Shown piece after piece: positions 40,056 through 49,328 of a stretch of DNA of 53,044 nucleotides (the first letter of the stretch is position 1; every line of letters starts with the position of its first letter). The notes under the pieces are model-generated. The model did no database searches, was not told the origin of the DNA, and saw only the letters and a list, made by a program, of their open reading frames with translations. The stretch comes from Chloroflexota bacterium. GTDB taxonomy: Bacteria; Chloroflexota; Anaerolineae; Anaerolineales; Villigracilaceae. The DNA is taken from positions 1-53,044 of the forward strand of contig JAAENC010001255.1 of the NCBI GenBank assembly GCA_024224815.1. The letters run 5' to 3'. The position numbers and the translations under genes were made by a program.

Positions 40056-41177
40056 ATGGACCCCGTCAAAATTCTAAAACGTGCATGGCATATCTTATGG
40101 AACTACAAAACACTTTGGGTATTTGGCTTTATTCTGGCACTTACGGCTGCCGGCTCTTCGGGCGGAAACAGCAATAACGGAACTCGTTATCAGGGTGATG
40201 GCAGTGATTTCCCCGGTTACCAATCTGATATGCCGAAAACACCTAAAGAGTTTTTCCAGGAAGCTGGGAAGATCTTTGAACAAACGCTCGAAAACGGTAT
40301 TCCTTCAGCCAATATCACCGGCGAAGAAATGACCACGCTGGTCTGGAGCGTTGTTGCCTTTATCATCTTCATGATCTTGATCAGCATCGTGATGACCTTT
40401 GCTCATTATGTTTCACAGACAGCCCTCATCCGCATGGTGGATGAATACGAAGCAAATGACAGCAAAATGACGATAAAAGAAGGATTCAAAATTGGCTGGT
40501 CACGCACATCATGGCGACTTTTCCTCATCAACCTGATCGTCAATATTCCCACCCTCATACTGATGGCGCTACTGGTTGTAGATGGTGTAGTCGTTTACAG
40601 GATGGCCATAAACAGCGGAGATTTCTTCGCTACAACCAGTTTCATTGCGCTGATTGGCATCACCTTTCTCGTCATTTTCATCACCATTCTGGTTATGGCT
40701 GTTCTACTTCTCGTGCGCAAATTTGTTTGGAGAGTATGCGTACTCGAAGACCTTGGCGTAACCGAATCCTTCCAGCGTGGGTTTGCAATGGCGCGTAAAA
40801 ACTGGAAGAACGTAGGCATAATGTGGTTAGTTATGCTTGGTTTGGGTGTTGCGATGGCAATCGTCTCCTTTATCTCACTTTTCCTGCTGATACCGGTCGC
40901 ATTCTTTACCGCCATCTTTGGTGCCGTAATTGCGGGCATCCCCGGTTTGCTCATGGTCGGTTTCTTCAGCATTTTTATGAACGGATACCTGCCCTGGATC
41001 GTTGGCGCACTCTTCATCGCCCCGCTTTTTTTCACCCTCGCCTTCTCCCCCTGGATACTGCTGAGCGCATGGCAATTGACCTTCACATCCACAGTTTGGA
41101 CGCTCGTTTACAGAGAATTCAAAGCACTGGAAACACTTGATGAACCAGTCATGGAAATAGAACCAACTATCGAATAG
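40056..41177 (+). CDS. Hypothetical polytopic membrane protein
   Basis: 373 residues; AAAAGGAG precedes the ATG. N-terminal KILKRAWHILWNYKTLWVFG is an amphipathic entry helix. There are about six membrane segments (near residues 22-35, 95-120, 150-172, 185-220, 250-290 and 300-340), with TESFQRGFAMARKNWKNVGI as a cytoplasmic helix-loop like the GlpQ-associated/DUF-type membrane domains. A glycine/serine loop follows the first segment. No enzymatic motif is seen. It follows the sigma/anti-sigma pair. Confidence 0.75.
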   Translation: MDPVKILKRAWHILWNYKTLWVFGFILALTAAGSSGGNSNNGTRYQGDGSDFPGYQSDMPKTPKEFFQEAGKIFEQTLENGIPSANITGEEMTTLVWSVVAFIIFMILISIVMTFAHYVSQTALIRMVDEYEANDSKMTIKEGFKIGWSRTSWRLFLINLIVNIPTLILMALLVVDGVVVYRMAINSGDFFATTSFIALIGITFLVIFITILVMAVLLLVRKFVWRVCVLEDLGVTESFQRGFAMARKNWKNVGIMWLVMLGLGVAMAIVSFISLFLLIPVAFFTAIFGAVIAGIPGLLMVGFFSIFMNGYLPWIVGALFIAPLFFTLAFSPWILLSAWQLTFTSTVWTLVYREFKALETLDEPVMEIEPTIE

Positions 41178-41190
41178 CGTAATCCTTAAC

Positions 41191-41227
41191 AAAAAACCTG
41201 TCAGCGTAAATATCTGACAGGTTTTTT
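41191..41227 (+). terminator. Terminator with stem AACCTGTCAG
   Basis: AAAAAACCTGTCAG and CTGACAGGTTTTTT form a perfect stem around nine bases, followed by a T-run, 14 bp after the stop codon. Confidence 0.9.
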
Positions 41228-41348
41228 TGTTCCCCCAGACAGTTACCCAAAGATAAATACGTGGTATTAAAATAAAAGAAGACAAAGTGGCGGGTGATTC
41301 TCGTTTTAGTCTACTCTTCTAAAGAGAATTCTGAGAGAGCGTCTTGAT

Positions 41349-41375
41349 AAGCTAAGGTTGAAAAAACCTTAGCTT
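41349..41375 (+). terminator. Terminator-like hairpin in the leader of the surface-protein operon
   Basis: AAGCTAAGGTT and AACCTTAGCTT pair perfectly over 11 bp around five bases and are followed by TTTG. It sits 26 bp before the ATG at 41401. It may be an attenuator or a second terminator for upstream transcription. Confidence 0.65.
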
Positions 41376-41400
41376 TTTGATTCATAGGCATGGAGGCTTT

Positions 41401-44373
41401 ATGAAACTCTTTCAAAATCGAAAAACAACCCTTGGATTAGGTGGCATAGCAGTGCTTTTCTTATGCTTGGTAGTCGTTGCTGTAGGAGGGTATTTTTATT
41501 GGAATGCTTCTCAATATACCAACGTTGGCGTGCAGGAAGGGCCGATTGTTACTATTCAACACCCACTCAATGGCACTCAATTGACTCAAGGCGAGACATT
41601 TGCCTTCTTTGCTTCGGCTAATGACGAAACTGGTGTAGAGCGCATAGAGTTGTGGATTGAAAGTACACTACTTATCAGTCTGGATAGCTCTTCTGAAGGC
41701 GGTAATACGCCTTTGACGCTCAGCTATTCCTTAGTCGCGGATGATGTAGGGACTTATCCTATTTTTGTTCGTGCCTATAATAGCAAGGGAATAATGAGTA
41801 CATCCACAGTGCATTATGTAAATGTAAATGCGCCTATTGCTTCTGAAAATCTGGCACAATACACAGTGCAAGATGGCGATACGCTAGAAAGTATTGCGGC
41901 AAAAGTTGGCGTGGGTGCAGACAAAATATTAGCGGCTAACCCGAAGGTTTCGGCTGGGAATATTAAGCCCGGGTTGGTGATATTAATCCCGATGGCTCCG
42001 CCCGCGCAACCAAAAGTCGCTGTCCCTGCACCATCCGGAAATGGGGCACAACCAAGAGGCTCATCCGGAGGACAATCAGGCGGGCAGTCTGGTGGACAAT
42101 CGGGAGGGCAAGCAGGCGGACAAGCCGGTGGGAATTTACCGGGGATTTTGCCAATTTGGAATCAACCAGGCGGGAATGTAGGGCAAATTGACCCAAAGCT
42201 TTTCCCTGACCCTGGCGGCATGGTTGTTATCGGAAATCTCCCTGCATCCGGGCTTAATGAGCCAAGCGGGTTAAAAGTTGCCAGTCAAAATGACTGTGTA
42301 ATCGATTTGACATGGACAGATAATTCAGATAATGAAACGGGGTATGAAATATTTCGTTACAACCCTGGTAATCCAGTATCTAATCGTATTGCCCAGCGAG
42401 AAGCCAATACCACGCAATATCAAGACAGGGTTCCCCAACCCGGAAAATATGGCTATACAGTCAACGTAATACGAGATGAGGGAAAAAATAAACCTCGTAA
42501 ATATAGCAATACAGTATGGGTGGATGTTCAACCTACAGCAAATTGCCAGTTGGGGAGTGGGCCCAAACGTCTTTTCTTCCAACCTGTTGGGTTTGTTCCA
42601 AAAGATGGCGGCATCCAAAAGGGTTTTGTCATGGTCACAATTGGCAACTTATCACCGATCCGCGCGCCTCGCGGAAGTCAAAACTACATCCCAACCGGGC
42701 ATTGGGGGAATTCTGGTGAGTGGGCAATTCCCATGCCCGAGTCTATGCTTATGAAATCTGGCGATTCCATTACTTTAGAAGTGAACGGGAATGGTTTTAC
42801 CTCCACTGGCCCCAGCAATTTAGGAACTTTCCAAAATTCACATGCCTATGATTTGCTGGTTGACCCAGCCAACCGAAATTCACAATACCAAGGCTCTGGC
42901 GCTGCATTTGATCTGTATTATCGACTTTGGGCAGAAGATTGGAGCTGGGGCGGCAAGGTGTCTGACTCTAAATTGCCGGCACCCACAAACGTTCGGCTAG
43001 ATAGAGCGGATGCAGTTATTCATCGTGTTCTTTGGGATTATGACCCTGTAGCAAAACAAAATTACGATGTTGATGGTTTCATTGTCTACGGAAACTACAC
43101 CTGCCCAAATGCACCTTTAGGAAAAGAAAACACCTTTGTGGCACTTAATGAACAACTTATAAAGATTCCTGTTAATAATGAACCAAGAGGCTGTAGTTGC
43201 TCTTATCAGGTAAGTGCCTTTAGCAAGCAAGGTGAATCAGCCTTAAGTGCTCCGACGACAGCAGAGTGCTTTACGAACCCGCCAGAAATTAGTCTGTCTG
43301 TTGCTTTTCAAAATCTACACATCGATGGGATTGCTCCTATCAGTTCGTCCCTTCACTTATTTGCAAATGATGCAACAATAAAGTCTGAAAAAATCTTGCT
43401 AGAAGATACAACCTACGCTATTGATCAATTAATGCCCAATGGAGAAAACACTATTCTTGTGGGATTTAAGAGCGAGATGTCATCTACGCTAAAACTTGCT
43501 TTTCAAATACCTGGCATTTGTATGGGAGAAGCCACATACATCTCTGTAGGAGATGGTATCCAGGCAAATGATCTCAGTGACATCTCTGGCTCTCGCGAGT
43601 TAGTCTCTTCTAATGGTCGTTGCAAAATCAATGTTTTTGTCAAAAGAGCAATATGGTCTATACCCGGATTACCGGCATCGGGAAGCCAGATAGCCAATGG
43701 GCAAAAATGCGTTGCTGATGACGAGTGTGACTCTAATTATTGTGGCGGGGATGGCTTATGTATTTCACGCCACGGCAATGGTAGCCCTGGAGAATTTTGC
43801 ACAGAAGGATCTCAATGCTATAGTGGTTCCTGTATCACAAAGAGTTTAGTGGATGGGTTTGATTTTGTACCCATAGGTAAAGTAAATAGCTCAGGAGATA
43901 TAGGTGGATGGTGCTCTGGAGGTAAGCCTAATGGTCATATCTGCGCAGAAAACAATGACTGTGCCAGTTCAAATTGTGATGATAATTATTGTCAACCGCA
44001 ATTGGGTTTAGGCCAAGCAGGAGAGTATTGTTCTAAAGATGAACAGTGCGCAAATAATTTCTGTGTCTGTCCAGGTGGATATAAAAATGGTCAATGTGTC
44101 ACATCTGGATGGGGAAAAGATAAAGGTTTCTGTGGCGATTGGCCAGGAGACGAAAATGGAAAAAGTTGCAAGGAAAATGATGACTGCAAATCCCGTTACT
44201 GTGCAAACGGAAGCTGCGCCCCACAAGACGGGACGGGTCTGGGCGGAGAGTATTGTCACCACAATGCTCATTGTCTTACTCAAACTTGTAGCTGCCCCAA
44301 TGGCACAGATTGGCTTGGTTTTTGTAAAGCAGACAAAGCCTTCACATATACCGCTGGCACATGCAAGCCCTAG
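41401..44373 (+). CDS. Large cell-surface protein: Ig-like, LysM, FN3-like and six Cys-rich (Dickkopf/EB-like) modules
   Basis: 990 residues from the ATG at 41401 (GGAGG four bases upstream). Order: membrane anchor (about 13-33); Ig-like domain (about 45-150); LysM (about 152-200, YTVQDGDTLESIAAKVGVG); a Gly/Ser/Gln linker of GGQSGGQ repeats (about 215-247); FN3-like (about 288-375, LKVASQNDCVIDLTWTDN); a middle beta-rich region; FN3-like (about 525-620). Six short Cys-rich modules (about 766-990) follow the pattern G-x-x-C-x5-C-x4-C. LysM binds peptidoglycan or chitin-like glycans. The Cys-rich modules resemble Dickkopf/EB-type domains better known from animals. It probably displays or binds sugars at the surface. 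Confidence 0.8.
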   Translation: MKLFQNRKTTLGLGGIAVLFLCLVVVAVGGYFYWNASQYTNVGVQEGPIVTIQHPLNGTQLTQGETFAFFASANDETGVERIELWIESTLLISLDSSSEGGNTPLTLSYSLVADDVGTYPIFVRAYNSKGIMSTSTVHYVNVNAPIASENLAQYTVQDGDTLESIAAKVGVGADKILAANPKVSAGNIKPGLVILIPMAPPAQPKVAVPAPSGNGAQPRGSSGGQSGGQSGGQSGGQAGGQAGGNLPGILPIWNQPGGNVGQIDPKLFPDPGGMVVIGNLPASGLNEPSGLKVASQNDCVIDLTWTDNSDNETGYEIFRYNPGNPVSNRIAQREANTTQYQDRVPQPGKYGYTVNVIRDEGKNKPRKYSNTVWVDVQPTANCQLGSGPKRLFFQPVGFVPKDGGIQKGFVMVTIGNLSPIRAPRGSQNYIPTGHWGNSGEWAIPMPESMLMKSGDSITLEVNGNGFTSTGPSNLGTFQNSHAYDLLVDPANRNSQYQGSGAAFDLYYRLWAEDWSWGGKVSDSKLPAPTNVRLDRADAVIHRVLWDYDPVAKQNYDVDGFIVYGNYTCPNAPLGKENTFVALNEQLIKIPVNNEPRGCSCSYQVSAFSKQGESALSAPTTAECFTNPPEISLSVAFQNLHIDGIAPISSSLHLFANDATIKSEKILLEDTTYAIDQLMPNGENTILVGFKSEMSSTLKLAFQIPGICMGEATYISVGDGIQANDLSDISGSRELVSSNGRCKINVFVKRAIWSIPGLPASGSQIANGQKCVADDECDSNYCGGDGLCISRHGNGSPGEFCTEGSQCYSGSCITKSLVDGFDFVPIGKVNSSGDIGGWCSGGKPNGHICAENNDCASSNCDDNYCQPQLGLGQAGEYCSKDEQCANNFCVCPGGYKNGQCVTSGWGKDKGFCGDWPGDENGKSCKENDDCKSRYCANGSCAPQDGTGLGGEYCHHNAHCLTQTCSCPNGTDWLGFCKADKAFTYTAGTCKP

Positions 44374-44393
44374 CTGGAAGAGAGGAAAATCTT

Positions 44394-45557
44394 ATGAATA
44401 GATCTCAACGAATTAGAAAGTTTTTGCTTGGCGTATCTCTGATGATGGTATTCTTCCTAAATGCCTGTGATGGGGGAGCGACATCGCTCGATTCTTCGGC
44501 AAAAGCCTGGTTTGAATATCCCTTCAATGGCGATATATTGCCGATGGGCCCGGTTACGCTTGTCGTTTATGCAGCAGATGCTGGAGGCGTTGGCTCGATC
44601 CAGGTTACTGTAAATGGAGAGAAATTATCTCTTGCCCCGATCGCTTCTTTGGCGGCTGACGGGAGCACACGCTTGGTGCGCACCGATACAGTTTGGCAGC
44701 CGACAGAAGAGGGGGAGTATATAGTGGAGGCAGTAGGTGTTAATTCAGCGGGAGCAAGTGGCGGGTCAGGAACGACACGATTCTGCATCGTCAGTTGTAT
44801 TCCAGGAAAAGGTAGTACGCCTACGCCGGCAGGGGAAGAATATCTAAAAGAAGGTTCAGAAGAACCAAAAGAGACGGTGAACGATAGCGAGTCTTCTACG
44901 GCAACACCGACACCACAAGAATCTACAGAAGTAGCCACAAATACGCCTACTTCTGCGCCACCGCCTGCGGGTAAAGTTGATGTTGAATTCTACGCACATC
45001 CTGCTACTGTAGATGCGGGAAATTGCGCCACGCTGCACTGGGATGCAAGCGGGGCAACGAATATCTATTTAGATGAAGTTTCAGCGTGGGAAGTCGGTAG
45101 CCAAGAGAGTTGCCCCTGCCAGAACGAAACGCATAGCCTACAAGTGACTCAACCAGATGGAAGCTCAGAAGATTATTATGCAACGATATCGGTAAATGGC
45201 ACTTGTGATAGCGGTGGATTTGATACGCCAACCCTCGAAGCCCCCCCACCCGCAGATATAAGCGGGCCAAGCATCTCATCTCTAAGCACCTATTGGGATG
45301 GCTGTAGTTTATATGGAAATGCCTATATTACCGACCCTTCTGGCGTTTCATGGGCTGAGTTTTGGTTCAATCTGAACGGTTCAGGCTGGGCGTGGGCGCA
45401 GATGAATCCCGGTGGCGACACTTGGGTTAGTCAGGCTGGCGTAGATACCATTAGCGGTTCCGGCACACTGGAATATAAAGTACGCACGCTAGATACACTG
45501 AATAATGAAAGCTGGTCTGGTGTCTCTTCACGTAATTTTTCCTACTGTGGAGAGTAA
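44394..45557 (+). CDS. Surface lipoprotein with Ig-like domains
   Basis: 387 residues from the ATG at 44394 (GAGAGGAAAATCTT upstream). Lipobox FLNACD. An Ig-like domain (about 30-135) is related to the first Ig-like domain of the preceding protein: AWFEYPFNGDILPMGPVTLVVYAADAGG. A Thr/Pro/Glu spacer (about 140-190) comes next, then two more beta domains (about 195-285 and 295-387) ending in DTLNNESWSGVSSRNFSYCG. It lies 20 bp after the LysM protein gene, so the two are cotranscribed. The ligand is unknown. Confidence 0.8.
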   Translation: MNRSQRIRKFLLGVSLMMVFFLNACDGGATSLDSSAKAWFEYPFNGDILPMGPVTLVVYAADAGGVGSIQVTVNGEKLSLAPIASLAADGSTRLVRTDTVWQPTEEGEYIVEAVGVNSAGASGGSGTTRFCIVSCIPGKGSTPTPAGEEYLKEGSEEPKETVNDSESSTATPTPQESTEVATNTPTSAPPPAGKVDVEFYAHPATVDAGNCATLHWDASGATNIYLDEVSAWEVGSQESCPCQNETHSLQVTQPDGSSEDYYATISVNGTCDSGGFDTPTLEAPPPADISGPSISSLSTYWDGCSLYGNAYITDPSGVSWAEFWFNLNGSGWAWAQMNPGGDTWVSQAGVDTISGSGTLEYKVRTLDTLNNESWSGVSSRNFSYCGE

Positions 45558-45711
45558 AGACTTATTCTAAACAAGTAAAGAGAGTGTGTCGCACGAAAAT
45601 GATGAGAATCAACCCCTCGATGAGCAAAACACTGTCGATTGACATCCTTTTGTCAAAGTTCATGCGATGCACTCCAATCTGAGCGAAAGCTCTACTAAGG
45701 AGAGCCTAAAA

Positions 45712-46413
45712 ATGAATAGAAAAAGAAACTTTATTCTCTTACCCTTACTTACCCTAATAATTTTAGCGTGCTCATTGTCGCAACCCAAAGCGCAAGTTGC
45801 ACCTGTAATTACGCTTACGCCAATTCCTGAGGCAATGCCAATAACACCCATACCAACCGCGCTGCCCCCAACAGCAACGGCAACAATTGTTGTAGAAAAA
45901 GAATTCTCCGCCCTATTCGATGCTGCAAACAGCGGCAACCTTTGTCCAAAAGGGCCTATCGATGTAGTGGGAGGAAGCCCGCCCAGTGTGATCGGAGAAA
46001 AGAATGACAGTTACGACTGTGAAGGATATTGGACTTTCGATATTCAGGGATTGCCTAGGTCGGCTGTTATTTCGTCTGCCATTTTTTCCCCTGGTACTTG
46101 TACAACAAGCGGCACGCCTTTCTCATACGGAGATCTTGGTTTTGAATTAGTTGAATACAACATACTGGCCATCGGCGATTATGGCAATGGAGGCATAGGA
46201 TACTTTCAAAATGACGAGATCGCTCTGATGTTCAAGAATTGCTCCCCAAGCTCAATGAATATTACGGCACATGTCACAGATCGCTTTATAATAGAAGAAA
46301 GAAAAATTATCCAGATTCGTGCCTATATCACTTCAGGGAATTTCTCAAATGGCGTAAATGATTACGTTTCTTTTAGCGGCACTACGCCAACGCTCATCAT
46401 TAAGTACAAATAA
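45712..46413 (+). CDS. Surface lipoprotein, beta-rich
   Basis: 233 residues from the ATG at 45712 (AAGGAG upstream). Lipobox LILACS, a Thr/Pro spacer, then a beta-rich domain (about 70-233) beginning SALFDAANSGNLCPKG and containing YWTFDIQGLPRSAVISSA, a pattern resembling DNRLRE/CBM-like domains of surface proteins. It may bind carbohydrate. It is the third gene of the surface module, ended by a strong terminator. Confidence 0.75.
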   Translation: MNRKRNFILLPLLTLIILACSLSQPKAQVAPVITLTPIPEAMPITPIPTALPPTATATIVVEKEFSALFDAANSGNLCPKGPIDVVGGSPPSVIGEKNDSYDCEGYWTFDIQGLPRSAVISSAIFSPGTCTTSGTPFSYGDLGFELVEYNILAIGDYGNGGIGYFQNDEIALMFKNCSPSSMNITAHVTDRFIIEERKIIQIRAYITSGNFSNGVNDYVSFSGTTPTLIIKYK

Positions 46414-46434
46414 TTCCCTTCTTTGTCAGATTCT

Positions 46435-46466
46435 AAAAGTCGCTTCTCGTTTGAGAAGCGACTTTT
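46435..46466. terminator. Bidirectional terminator
   Basis: AAAAGTCGCTTCTC and GAGAAGCGACTTTT form a perfect 14-bp stem around GTTT, with T on one side and A on the other. It serves the lipoprotein gene and, in the other direction, the thiolase homologue gene. Confidence 0.92.
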
Positions 46467-46475
46467 TATTTTAGA

Positions 46476-47621
46476 TTAATCCAGCGATAAGATATGCGTT
46501 ACCGCAGTGGATGCGGGGCCTCCCAGCGATTGGATTAGGGCGATTTGATCCGGGACGCTCTCATCCCTGAGCTTGCTCGCTGCTTCCACAGCTTGGTACA
46601 CGCCCGTTGCCCCTCCCGGATAACCGCGTGCTTTCAGCCCGCCCGCTATCGTGCAGGGGATTTTTCCACCTTTTGCAATTTCGCCATCTCTAGCGAGTTC
46701 CCAGCCTTTGCCTTTTTCTGCAAATCCGGCTGCTTCGAGCGAAAGCGCAGCGTAGATGGAGTAGGCATCGTGATATTCGAAAAAGTCGATTTGCTCACGC
46801 GTAATGTTCGCTTTTTGAAGTGCAATTTCTACAGAACGATAGGCGGCATCAAAGCTTAACGGATCCTGCCTATCGTGTAGAGTCAGCATATCCGAAGCGG
46901 AAGCAGACCCAGAGACACGTACGAGCCGATGATGATAATGGGCAGGCAGAAGCTCGGAGCGAGTAAGAATGATCGCGGCCGCGCCATCCGCCGGAGGTGC
47001 CGCATCAAACATATTTAAAGGTGGCGCGACCATCCCTGCGCGCAGATAATTTGCTTCTTTAATGGCGCGCTGGAACATGGCGTTTGGGTTATCAACTGCG
47101 TTAGCGTGCGCCGTGACAGGAAAACCGGCAAAGCCATCGGCGGGGACCTTATATTCGTGCATATAACGCTGCATGAGCATGGCGGCCTGGGATGTGGGCG
47201 TAAGCCCCTGCACAGCTTCAAAATCGCTGTCTGTGGCGGTTGCGAGGGCATCTTCGACTTTTGCATCGACAAGATCAGTAAATTTCTCCACACCAACGAC
47301 GAGAGCGACATCGACCATACCGCTTTTTACAGCGAGATAGCCCTGACGAAGGGCTGCCCCGCCCGATGCGCCCGCGGCTTCGATGCTCACGGCTTCGATG
47401 CCGATCAGCCCGCTAAAATCGGCAATTAATGCGCCAAGATGGGCTTGACGGGAGAGATTTGGGGCGAGCATATTGCCCACAAAAAGGGCTTGGGGGCGTA
47501 GCCCGCCCGCATCTTTGACTGCGGCTTCAAGGGCAAAATGGGCGAGTTCTCGAATTGAGAATTCCCAATGTTCGCCAACGGTGGTTTGGCCGATTCCGGC
47601 TATTACGATGGATTCTGTCAT
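46476..47621 (-). CDS. Thiolase-family protein lacking the nucleophilic cysteine
   Basis: 381 residues, the length and style of the archaeal/SCP2-type thiolases that partner HMG-CoA synthase. Landmarks are IEAAGASGGAALRQG, FEYHDAYSIYAA and AGGLKARGYPGGATGVYQA. The nucleophilic Cys expected in the EAACASGG motif is Gly84 (codon GGC), and the His expected in GHPxGATG is Tyr334. Only the His of EYHDAY (His284) remains. Claisen condensation of two acetyl-CoA is therefore unlikely by the known mechanism. It is the last gene of the mevalonate operon and may be a non-catalytic scaffold or do other chemistry. AAGGAAATTCCTTT precedes the ATG. Confidence 0.88.
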   Translation of the reverse strand: MTESIVIAGIGQTTVGEHWEFSIRELAHFALEAAVKDAGGLRPQALFVGNMLAPNLSRQAHLGALIADFSGLIGIEAVSIEAAGASGGAALRQGYLAVKSGMVDVALVVGVEKFTDLVDAKVEDALATATDSDFEAVQGLTPTSQAAMLMQRYMHEYKVPADGFAGFPVTAHANAVDNPNAMFQRAIKEANYLRAGMVAPPLNMFDAAPPADGAAAIILTRSELLPAHYHHRLVRVSGSASASDMLTLHDRQDPLSFDAAYRSVEIALQKANITREQIDFFEYHDAYSIYAALSLEAAGFAEKGKGWELARDGEIAKGGKIPCTIAGGLKARGYPGGATGVYQAVEAASKLRDESVPDQIALIQSLGGPASTAVTHILSLD

Positions 47622-47667
47622 AAAGGAATTTCCTTAATGTGTTTTTCTTATTATGTAGAAAGACGGA

Positions 47668-47716
47668 TGAGTGATGAGTGAAAAGTGAATCACGTATCAC
47701 TCGTCACTTTTCACTT
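47668..47716. repeat. Dispersed repeat R4, copy c
   Basis: GTGATGAGTGAAAAGTGAAT and ATCACTCGTCACTTTTCAC form an imperfect inverted repeat filling the gap between the HMG-CoA synthase and thiolase genes. Confidence 0.7.
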
Positions 47717-48786
47717 TATTTCATCAAAATTTTGCCACGCATACGCGCATAAGTTGCGTAATCTATCTCTTTGCGGCGGGCAATATAGTCTTGGGTTTTT
47801 AGGGCAAGATCACGGCGTTCGAGCAATTTATCTGTCACGAGGATAGACATTGAATCTGCCCCCGCGCCAGAGCCGAAGGAGGTCATTAAGATTCTGTCGC
47901 CGGGTTTTGCGACATCTAATGTGGCGGTGAGACCAATAATCGCTGCGCCGGAATAGGTATTGCCGATGACGGGAGAAAGTAATCCCGGCTCCCATTGTTC
48001 GGGTGCGAACCCGAGCGTTTTTGCCGCTCGCGTCGGGAATTTGGCATTAGGCTGGTGGAAAATGGCATAGTCATAATCCGATGCTCTTGTACCCATCTCT
48101 GCCATTAATGTTTCGCTCGCTTTGCTGACATGCTCAAAATAGGCAGGTTCGCCCGTAAAACGTGAGCCATGTTCGGGGTATTTCTGGTAGGCGCGCCGCC
48201 AGAAATCGGGCGTATCGGTGACGTAGGAATAAGTCGCTTCGATCGCTGCCAAAGATTCTTCGGCAGGTCCCAGCACAAAGGCTGCGCCACCGGCTGCGGC
48301 GGTATATTCGAGGGCGTTGCCGGGTTTTCCCTGCGCGGTATCCATGCCGATTGCAAGGGCGTACTCGGCCATTTCTGAGCCGACCAATCCCATTGCCGCG
48401 ACCATTGCTTCTGTCCCGGCTTTGCAGGCGAATTCCCAATCTCCGGCCTGGATATGGGGAACAGCCCCAATTGCCTCCGCGACAATTGTGGATGTGGGCT
48501 TAACGGCATAGGGATGAGATTCTGATCCCACCCAAACAGCGCGGAGCCGATGAGCATGGATTTGCGCACGTGCAATAGCGTTGCGTGCTGCTTCGATAGA
48601 CATAGTTGCCACATCTTCATCCAGCCCGGGAACGCTTTTTTCTTTAATTGGCACACCGCCTTCGCCACCTTTCCAAACACGATTAATTTCTGCTGCGGGA
48701 AGACGATAACGCGGCACATAAGCGCCGTACCCGACGATGCCGACGGGGCGAGCGGGTTGTAATAAAAGACTTTTCTTTTCTGTCAT
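47716..48786 (-). CDS. Hydroxymethylglutaryl-CoA synthase (archaeal type)
   Basis: 356 residues. It condenses acetyl-CoA and acetoacetyl-CoA to HMG-CoA. The catalytic residues are in place: Glu89 ([11 protein letters not shown]), Cys121 ([13 protein letters not shown]) and His244 ([10 protein letters not shown]). Also present are [20 protein letters not shown] and the C-terminal [15 protein letters not shown] typical of the archaeal/short bacterial class. CGGAG precedes the ATG. It lies 95 bp upstream of the thiolase homologue gene. A DUF35 OB-fold bridge protein, which links HMGS to thiolase in archaea, is not seen here. Confidence 0.93.
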   Translation of the reverse strand: MTEKKSLLLQPARPVGIVGYGAYVPRYRLPAAEINRVWKGGEGGVPIKEKSVPGLDEDVATMSIEAARNAIARAQIHAHRLRAVWVGSESHPYAVKPTSTIVAEAIGAVPHIQAGDWEFACKAGTEAMVAAMGLVGSEMAEYALAIGMDTAQGKPGNALEYTAAAGGAAFVLGPAEESLAAIEATYSYVTDTPDFWRRAYQKYPEHGSRFTGEPAYFEHVSKASETLMAEMGTRASDYDYAIFHQPNAKFPTRAAKTLGFAPEQWEPGLLSPVIGNTYSGAAIIGLTATLDVAKPGDRILMTSFGSGAGADSMSILVTDKLLERRDLALKTQDYIARRKEIDYATYARMRGKILMK

Positions 48787-48815
48787 TTTTTCTCCGTTTT
48801 CTGTAACGTTTTTCT

Positions 48816-49268
48816 CTACTGAGTATTTGTTTCAATAAATTGCTTTACAGTTTCTTTGACTTTCCTAATAATATCTTCTCGTGGCAAAAATACAAAATCA
48901 TGATAAGTAGCTTTTACCACAGACATATCACCCGTTTCTTTTCCAAGATTCCTTTTCACGCTTGCAGATGTACATCTCGGACAACGAGCATTAACAGAAA
49001 GTGATTTACCGTTAATTTTATCCGTTATCGTAGCAAGAGAAAACCAAAACAACTCAGATCCGCAATCTTTGGGTAAGAGAACGTGTATTAATTTTGCGCT
49101 TGCTTCAAATGCATTTGCATGAATATAATACCTTCCGTCTTCACTGTAGAATATATTTTGCCCATAAGAAAAATCAGACAGAGCTGGTACAGAAAACACA
49201 TGCTCGCAAGAAGAACAGGTTGTTTCAAATGCTGTAATTCTTATTTCATCCATATTCTTTTCTGTCAT
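48816..49268 (-). CDS. Uncharacterised protein with two CxxC pairs
   Basis: 150 residues. Cysteine pairs CSSC (about 17-20) and CPRC (about 101-104) suggest a zinc-ribbon-like site with a beta-rich insert between. The C-terminus is helical ([18 protein letters not shown]). It is not the DUF35 protein of the archaeal thiolase-HMGS complex: the spacing of the Cys pairs and absence of the PPR element do not fit. AAGGAG lies nine bases before the ATG at 49268. It lies in the mevalonate operon, 29 bp upstream of the HMG-CoA synthase gene. Confidence 0.7.
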   Translation of the reverse strand: MTEKNMDEIRITAFETTCSSCEHVFSVPALSDFSYGQNIFYSEDGRYYIHANAFEASAKLIHVLLPKDCGSELFWFSLATITDKINGKSLSVNARCPRCTSASVKRNLGKETGDMSVVKATYHDFVFLPREDIIRKVKETVKQFIETNTQ

Positions 49269-49302
49269 GGAATAAATCTCCTTGAATAATTACTTTTTAT
49301 AG

Positions 49303-49323
49303 GGGCGAGTCTGAGACTCGCCC
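49303..49323. repeat. Hairpin GGGCGAGTC/GACTCGCCC
   Basis: A perfect 9-bp stem around TGA between two small mevalonate-operon genes. It could be a partial terminator or a dispersed palindrome. Confidence 0.6.
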
Positions 49324-49328
49324 TTACT

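Noticed and set aside
48105-48719. Second minus-strand frame of 204 codons
   Set aside because: Overlaps HMG-CoA synthase in another frame on the same strand; HMGS has all catalytic residues.
48816-49268. DUF35 bridge protein of the thiolase-HMGS complex
   Set aside because: The CxxC pairs are about 85 residues apart and there is no OB-fold signature, unlike DUF35.
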